From the NCBI RefSeq assembly GCF_964340395.1, contig NC_135550.1:5170101-5234100 (forward strand): a stretch of 64,000 nucleotides of DNA. The letters are read 5' to 3'. This DNA is from Glandiceps talaboti (Eukaryota > Hemichordata > Enteropneusta > Spengelidae). Each line of letters opens with the position of its first letter. The first letter of the stretch is position 1. The translations under genes and the position numbers were made by a program. Below, piece by piece: positions 58,195 to 64,000 of the stretch. The notes below the pieces were generated by a model, which saw nothing but the letters and a program-made list of their open reading frames with translations, was not told where the DNA came from and did not search any database.

Positions 58195-58641
58195 TATTTA
58201 GTTTGGTTTAAAATTTAGTTGAAGTGGGCACAAAACTTGATTTGGTTCTGACTGTTCTGAATTTAGGGACACGAAATCGTCTCCCTGATGGCAGGAGTTC
58301 AAAGTGTTGGGACATAATGTGGCCTTTGTCATTTACCATTTTCCCAGCTTTGTTTTGTACACGAGATGTAAACATTTCATTCAAATTAGTCTGCTTTTCA
58401 CTCAATACTTTACTAAACACATTTACAATTTTGTTCAAGACACTCTTGTAGCTAGTCCCTAGACTACCAAACCAGCACAAAAAAGAAAATGTTAAACCGA
58501 CTCAAAACTCCGATAGAATGTCTGTAATACCTTGACATTTACAAAATTTTAGGCCCCTCAATTGTTGTAGACAGTAAACTCTAGATTGACATTTCTTGTT
58601 AATGAAATCTGTGTTGGCCTTAAAATTTGATTTATTATCCA

Positions 58642-58740
<99 letters not shown>

Positions 58741-59705
58741 ACCTGTTCAACTTTAACATTGTCAATAAAAAGGTCGGGCACTACTTTAGGGTTCTTCCTG
58801 AAGTCGACCTTTCGTCCAAGTAGTTTTCTTTACACCAAGTAACAAACCTATCAACTTCATCGAAATAAGTACGGTCAGAATTTGACAGGTCAACTAATGC
58901 AGAGTTATCGGAATATTTGATAAGTGGATTTGTATCGGTACCTGATGAGCAGTCATTTGTGTAAAGTGTAAATAGTTTGTGTTAGAGTATCGTGCTCTGT
59001 GGGGCACCCCTAAATGTTGAATGGAAGGCTGAATTTAATTTTTGGTAGCGAACAAACTGGGAAAGGTTGACAAGAAAATCCATTATCCAGAGGATGAGTT
59101 TGGGGTTAACGTTTAAATAACTAAGTTTATGAGCCATCATGTTTGGTTGACTTCTGTTAACGACTGATGAAAAATCAATAACCAATAGTCTTACAAATGA
59201 ACTTGGTTTTTCAAGATGTGTATACGCATCGTGAAGTAATGTGAGAGTTGCATTATCAGTACCTCTATTACTTTAATATGTAAATTAGTATGGGTCAAGG
59301 TGTGAATGTTTTTGTGGGTTTTGACAAAGTAAAATACGCTCGAAGCATTTCATCACAATGGAAGTCAGTGCTACAGGACGATGCCTTGGAAGTTTTTAGG
59401 GACCGGACAGATGGTAGATGTTTTCCAAATGGTTGATATCGTATGGTCATTGTACGACCAATTGAACAATCTACTGGAAACACTAGCTAACTGCGATGCA
59501 TAGACATTCAGTAACCTACCACATATGTTATCAGGACCCATAGCTTTCCTTATATTTAGTTTCTTAAAAATAGACAACTCGTTTATCACTGATTTCAAAT
59601 TAACTCTTCTTTTCTTCTTATTTACTCTCAAGATCTAACCCGATGTTATCTATTTCCTTTCCAAAATCGTGAATATCAAAGCGACAGTACATTACAACTT
59701 CGCCT
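58195..59705 (-). pseudogene. Decayed non-LTR retrotransposon reverse transcriptase (CR1/L2/Rex1-like)
   Basis: Read on the minus strand from 59,705 down, the landmarks come in family order: RFDIHDFG, KAMGPDNI (59,524-59,547), IWKTSTICPVPK, RPVALTSIVMKCFERILL (about 59,320-59,375, in another frame), LLVIDFSS (about 59,165), then GAPQSTIL followed by a stop where the family has SPLLF. TLYTNDC and YSDN (58,904-58,915) follow, the latter replacing the catalytic aromatic-A-D-D. Then come FIDNVKVEQV, a TA expansion, LQQLRGLKF, and the C-terminal domain CWFGSLG...LLPSGRRFRVP (58,265-58,297) ending SSFVP. At least three frame changes and several stops, plus the lost catalytic Asp, show it is dead. 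The 5' part (endonuclease) is absent. The family placement is from motif memory. Confidence 0.9.
58646..58737. repeat. (TA)46 microsatellite inside the RT pseudogene
   Basis: The 92-bp uninterrupted TA run sits exactly where related reverse transcriptases encode an Ile-Tyr-Lys-Tyr-Leu-Gly segment, between VEQV and DNKSNF on the minus strand. The codons ATATATAAATAT of that motif are a natural seed. It therefore grew within the dead gene. Long Tyr-Ile frames here are artefacts. Confidence 0.97.
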
Positions 59706-59892
59706 CGCCACCACCCTGTGTTGCTTGGCAAGGTGGTAAATAAAACAAGTTTGCCTTTGGGATTATATTAACTGGGATTATCGACACTGAATAATCCGGT
59801 CAATCATGGCACTGCGCTCATTGTATGTCACGGCGTAGAAGTATAAACGACGTTCATACTTCCATGACCATAGTTTCTGCGACCTGTCATTT
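59706..59892. other. Unique sequence with a CATGGAAGTAT-type palindrome
   Basis: 59,834-59,866 reads CGTAGAAGTATAAACG, then ACGTTCATACTTCCATG, an inverted pair related to the palindrome at 50,474. The flanking 7-mers do not match (GTCACGG, ACCATAG), so its status as an insertion is unproven. Confidence 0.4.
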
Positions 59893-59938
59893 GTTTGACC
59901 ATAGACACTCCACCTTTGTGGAGGGTCCATGGTTTGAT
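59893..59938. mobile_element. 32-bp palindromic insertion with near-exact 7-bp direct repeats
   Basis: 59,900-59,931 pairs CATAGACACTCCAC with GTGGAGGGTCCATG (two mismatches in 14, 4-nt loop). The flanks are GTTTGAC (59,893-59,899) and GTTTGAT (59,932-59,938), six of seven identical. Its ends match the CATAGAC class. Confidence 0.65.
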
Positions 59939-62787
59939 GGGATGCGTTAATTGTGGCAAACTTGTTTGGTAAATCGATCTGACGGAATGTAGCTTGTGAC
60001 CGTGGCATGCATAGCTTGGGTCAAAATCTATAACACCGTGGGAGTGTTGGGTATAAAAGGCCCCCTAACTTCGCGGGGGTTATTGTCAAATTTGAATGCA
60101 GACTGTTAACAACGTCTTGATTCCTCTCTGAAAAGCCGTGATAACAATTAGCAGCTGGTGATTTTCGTAATAAATTTGGTATGTGTAGACTTGTGAATGT
60201 CTGTTGAATGCAGGTATGGTCACAGAAAGGTGATATTTAAACATGGTAGAGACAATTTCGTACAAAACACGGTCAAACTGGGTCTGTTCGTTACTACTGA
60301 AAAGCCGTTACTTTTCAAACCTGGGATTAAAACGCCTGCCAATCACACTTGTTCAAATACGGGTACGTAAATCCACGAAAGTTTGTGTAGCAATCAACGT
60401 TATCTTGAAGTAAACATGATTAGTAATTAGTACCTCTCCATGCCCAAGCATAACGGTACATGCAAGTTTGCTTTCATGAAACATTGAGTTCACATTTACG
60501 ATGTCTATGCATAAAGTAGCGGTGCTGAAACGAAATATTTCAAAAACATGAATAGCGAACACTACTACAAGTCACTACGATTGTAGGCCTATAGAGTTGA
60601 TTGTAATGTTCAAGGAAACACTATTTTTTCAACAGGAATTTTGTTGATAGTGTTCACACTGAGCCGTGTACTTCCCTGATAGTGTGATACATAACGTGCA
60701 GGGATAGTCCTGGAGTTGTACTACTAGTAATTGTCAAATTAGAATAGTAAATAAAGGAAACTTGTTTCGGTATACGGCATTTCTCTTTTGGGGATATGCA
60801 ATAATTTCGCACACGTTGCATGGCAAATTATAACGTTGTACTATATATAACCAACGTACGGTCGTATCGTAAGACGTATGGAGAACCCATACTTTTTATA
60901 CCGGATCTTACGGAGAAAGATATTGTGATCGCGTGCTGGTTGACATGTGCCGAACCAACTACATGCCTGTGAACTTGTCAGAGATATGATAAGCACAGGC
61001 AGTATCTGCAGACATCTGCCGCGATACGTTGAGATACATGTATAGTTCTGGTTCAGAGCTGGTTATTTTGACTTGGATCTTCAGGGCGGTCGGTTGACCT
61101 GTCAGCTATATGTAAGCTCCCAATCAAAAAGGCTAAAAAAATGCCGCCGTGCATTGTCCTTTACTGACTCAGGAAATTATGGTTTGCGATTTTTTTTGTG
61201 GAGACAGCAGGACGCCAATGTGTGAAATATTTTACAGTTTACAACGAAAGTGAATAAACGCTAATTTTCACTCGAAATACAACACTAGGTAGCTTTTGCT
61301 TTCATAAAATGACGCTATCTCGAATATTTGTTGCTTTCGACCGGAAAATGAGATATAACTTGTTGAATCTCTCGATAACCAGAAGGTTTCTCGACGTGTC
61401 TACGTCTGTATCTTGAGATTAGATCAGATTACATATTTGTTACCGTTTCTGTTGAGATGTGAAGTAAGGACCGTTTAAAACAGCCGACCTAACCACATAT
61501 TTCGTCGTTTATGAATCTTTGGGGCGTATGTATCATGGGTAGGATTCTATATTTTTATGAATTACAATATTATGGACAATTGTATGTTTATATTTGTTTC
61601 CCCATGTATCTACCCGTAGTGTCATGTTCGATTGAATGTCGACCGCCAACACATATGGAACATGTACTAAAATGTTTGTATAGAACACGCAGGCCGGTGG
61701 TGATAATTGGTCGATCAATTATACATGTCGTAGGTGTAATGAGATGATAAACAAGTGGTCCCCACATATTGTAGATTTCCTGTGCATTGAAATATAAACA
61801 CACTTTCCCACAATGGACAAAATTATCTATTGAGTAATATAAAAGTCAAGTGTAAACTTATATAGTCTTCCTGGTCCTAAAATAAACTTACAGTGTATGG
61901 ATTATATGTCGAGTTTTGGGCTGAAAATCGCCACCGAACATGACCTTACAGCAGGACATAGAAACGACATTCAAGTCTTCACTGAATAATCCCAACAGAT
62001 GTGCTCGTGGAGTTTGAATTTTAGCAACTACACCTATGCACGGTGCTGACTGGTTGGGAGAAATTTTTTAAATCTCTTGAACGGAAAAAACTTCATTGTG
62101 GACTCGGTTTTGAAAGCTAAACGAAAGAAGTCATCTGAGTATTTCAGAAGAACCGGATCAATACCACTTAGAAAGGTGTCAATCGACGGTCTTTCGACGT
62201 GGCGTATTGTAGTGTCTATGGTACCTGTTGGTTCTGACAGGATGCTCTTTCATCACCAGAAATAGGCACTAAAACTTTTCGTTTGACCACACCATTTTAT
62301 GTCAGGGGTGATATGTCATGATCCAATCGACTGCAAATTTATTAATTACGTGTAATACTTAGCTTTGTACCATTATTAATATAATCTTAATGATAATTGA
62401 CAATAGAGTGGCTTTAATATTGAACCAAGGCTAGATGGACACCAAATGATTTTCCGATCGAATTCGATTTTATGTTACAACATGACTAACTTTCGCAGAC
62501 ATAATCAAACTGATAAGAGAGTCGCTTGAACCATATACATTGTCTATGCTTGAACCTACGTCAGAGGCCCTTGGGACACGGTGTTGTTTTTGTATCAACG
62601 TTTGTCAGTTTGATAACAGTGACAAGAAGTACACAGTCATTGGCCCTGGGATCTTCTTAGGAGGTGGAACAGATAACCAATGGCCGCATACTAACCCAAC
62701 ATGTTTTTAGTTAATAGCTAGGGATGGCACTAATCAAGCCTGGGGACCAAAACATTCAGTCAAAATCCCTAGTTAAGGTATTATGTT
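59939..62787. other. Intergenic sequence, no supported gene
   Basis: No exon, RNA gene or transposon ends could be supported over this 2.8 kb. Short ORFs near 60,353, 61,511-61,803 and 62,077 overlap one another on opposite strands or lack an ATG. Confidence 0.4.
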
Positions 62788-63005
62788 CAGTATCAATACC
62801 TTGATAAAGAAATCAAGGTAGCTAGTCACTATACTATAAGTTGATGGCTAGTTAGTTAGAATTATTTGTACCCCATAAAAGTTGAGGTAAATAATTTCAG
62901 TTGAATACCCTGATAAGGACATCAAGGTAGCTAGTCATTATGCCATAAATTGATGACTAGTTAGTTATAATTATTTGTACCCCATGAAAGGTGAGGTAAA
63001 TAATT
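62788..63005. repeat. Two tandem copies of a ~109-bp unit
   Basis: 62,788-62,896 and 62,898-63,005 align along their length. Shared blocks are ATCAAGGTAGCTAGTCA, ACTAGTTAGTTA/GCTAGTTAGTTA, AATTATTTGTACCCCAT and GAGGTAAATAATT. Identity is about 85 percent by eye with one small indel. It probably lies in the internal region of the element ending in the LTR at 63,209, but that is inference. Confidence 0.75.
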
Positions 63006-63197
63006 GGATAGCTGTTTTAACATAGCTAGCTCAGTATAACCGCTGGTACCTTGTACAAGGTTATGGGACATTGTTTCAGGCACTATGTTTATAGACTAGT
63101 AGCTCTTCCATCTCCCCTAGTGACAGTCCCTGGTGGATATTCTTAGGCTATTTCGCTCCCACAAGATCCCCTCAGGGTCCAGCCCTATTTAAATGAA

Positions 63198-63474
63198 GTT
63201 GGGGGGAGTGTTGTATGAACGGTTTCCAGTGCCCCTCTGGAAACCGTACTATAGCAATAATGGAACAACCCACCAACGATAGAGGGCTGACTGGTATATA
63301 AACGTATCACCCTGGAGAATCCCGTAGGACGGATTACAGAAAGTGTGGATGCAAGTCATACCAAATCGTATACTAAAGCCTGCATCTACACAGCCACATC
63401 GCAGAGACAGAGTTGTCAAGCCTGACGATAGTCAGTTCAGGTAAGACAACATAACCTCGGCACTGATTACAACA
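63198..63474 (+). mobile_element. Candidate 3' or solo LTR with polypurine tract
   Basis: A polypurine tract (GGGGGGAG, 63,201-63,208) directly precedes TGTTGTA at 63,209. TACAACA at 63,468-63,474 gives a 7-bp inverted TG...CA pair and a 266-bp LTR. An earlier end, ACAACA at 63,446-63,451, is also possible. Within it are an 11-bp perfect hairpin (63,219-63,229 with 63,237-63,247) and a TATATAAA box at 63,295. No reverse transcriptase or integrase coding sequence lies upstream, so any element is truncated or solo. No target duplication was confirmed. Confidence 0.4.
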
Positions 63475-64000
63475 CTTTTTCGGCACCCTCAAAGCCAGTT
63501 TTTATTGTCCACCACTGATACAACAACGTTCGGATCAGACAGAGGCGTTTCTATATTTGTACACCGGCGTGGGCGTTACTTGTCAAGCGACAGTGACTAA
63601 TCGGGCGATCAGCCAATCAGGTGTCCTCAAACTTCCCGCTTCAAAATCCAGGGAGCTGAGAATATGAGAAATACCATCCGGGTAATGAAAAGTCCATACC
63701 CAGAGTATATTAGACAGACATGGTAATAAAAAGTCAACATCCGGAGTTTTCTAGTATTCATATTTGACTGTGTGCGCAATATACTCCAACAGGAAGAAGT
63801 TTGTAATGCGAGTTTGTTATCAACCAGAAAGAGCTGTCAAAATGAATGATCGATGGTGGCGAAAGCCCAACGAAATAAACGTCAATAGCTTGTGTGTCTG
63901 AACCTTTCAGTAGCTAAGCATGTCTTGTCGAAAGCGATGTTTCGCTCAGTTTACATTTATGAACATGGAGAGTGCGGAGAGTATCCAACTTCATTGATGT
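63475..64000. other. Unique sequence, nothing recognised
   Basis: No primer-binding site matching a tRNA 3' end was seen just after the candidate LTR, which argues that it is not a 5' LTR. No coding exon is supported. Confidence 0.35.

Noticed and set aside
58596-58842. Tyr-Ile-rich frames across the TA repeat
   Set aside because: Repeat translation within a dead reverse transcriptase on the opposite strand.
59834-59866. CATGGAAGTAT-type palindrome as a proven insertion
   Set aside because: The arms resemble the family, but the flanking 7-mers differ completely.

Overview
This 64 kb window looks like animal genomic DNA, most likely from a marine invertebrate deuterostome such as an amphioxus or hemichordate. 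The species is inference only. Support for an animal: AT-rich unique sequence crowded with CA, TA, CATA and CAGA microsatellites, a CR1/L2/Rex1-type non-LTR retrotransposon relic, several MITE families, spliceosomal-type splice signals (GTAAGT donors, pyrimidine-AG acceptors) and a canonical metazoan histone mRNA 3' stem-loop. No operons, bacterial genes or CRISPR arrays are present.

Layout. (1) Positions 1 to about 35,510 are one tandem array, cut by the left edge of the window. It holds 86 visible copies of a unit of about 414 bp with nested higher-order periodicities (7-unit 2.90 kb, 3-unit 1.24 kb, 11-unit 4.56 kb). Every unit carries an 80-nt exon-like module bounded by a pyrimidine-AG acceptor and a GTAAGT-type donor. 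At the right edge one decayed unit keeps the acceptor and runs into a candidate terminal exon at 35,700. (2) 35.8-43.1 kb is transposon- and microsatellite-rich: a degenerate minisatellite, twin hAT-like MITEs, a long inverted repeat, and a MITE carrying a nested insertion that ends in a near-perfect 142-bp palindrome. (3) 43.1-52.2 kb is sparse but holds the best single-copy gene evidence: a signal-anchor first coding exon with a perfect donor (44,511-44,618), a stop-interrupted acidic ORF (46,425-46,616), and a Cys-rich coding exon (51,697-52,112) followed 41 nt later by a histone-type 3' processing signal. (4) 52.2-64 kb is mostly intergenic, with a decayed reverse transcriptase pseudogene split by a 92-bp TA run, a candidate LTR, and more repeats.

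Scattered over 49.6-59.9 kb are very short (24-36 bp) palindromic insertions of the form CATAG...CTATG or CATGG...CCATG, flanked by 7-bp direct repeats that look like target-site duplications. Together with the 86-copy exon-like array and the histone-type 3' end behind a non-histone exon, these are the most unusual things in the window. Almost nothing here can be named as a complete functional gene. Most small ORFs are chance, lie in repeats or lack an ATG.
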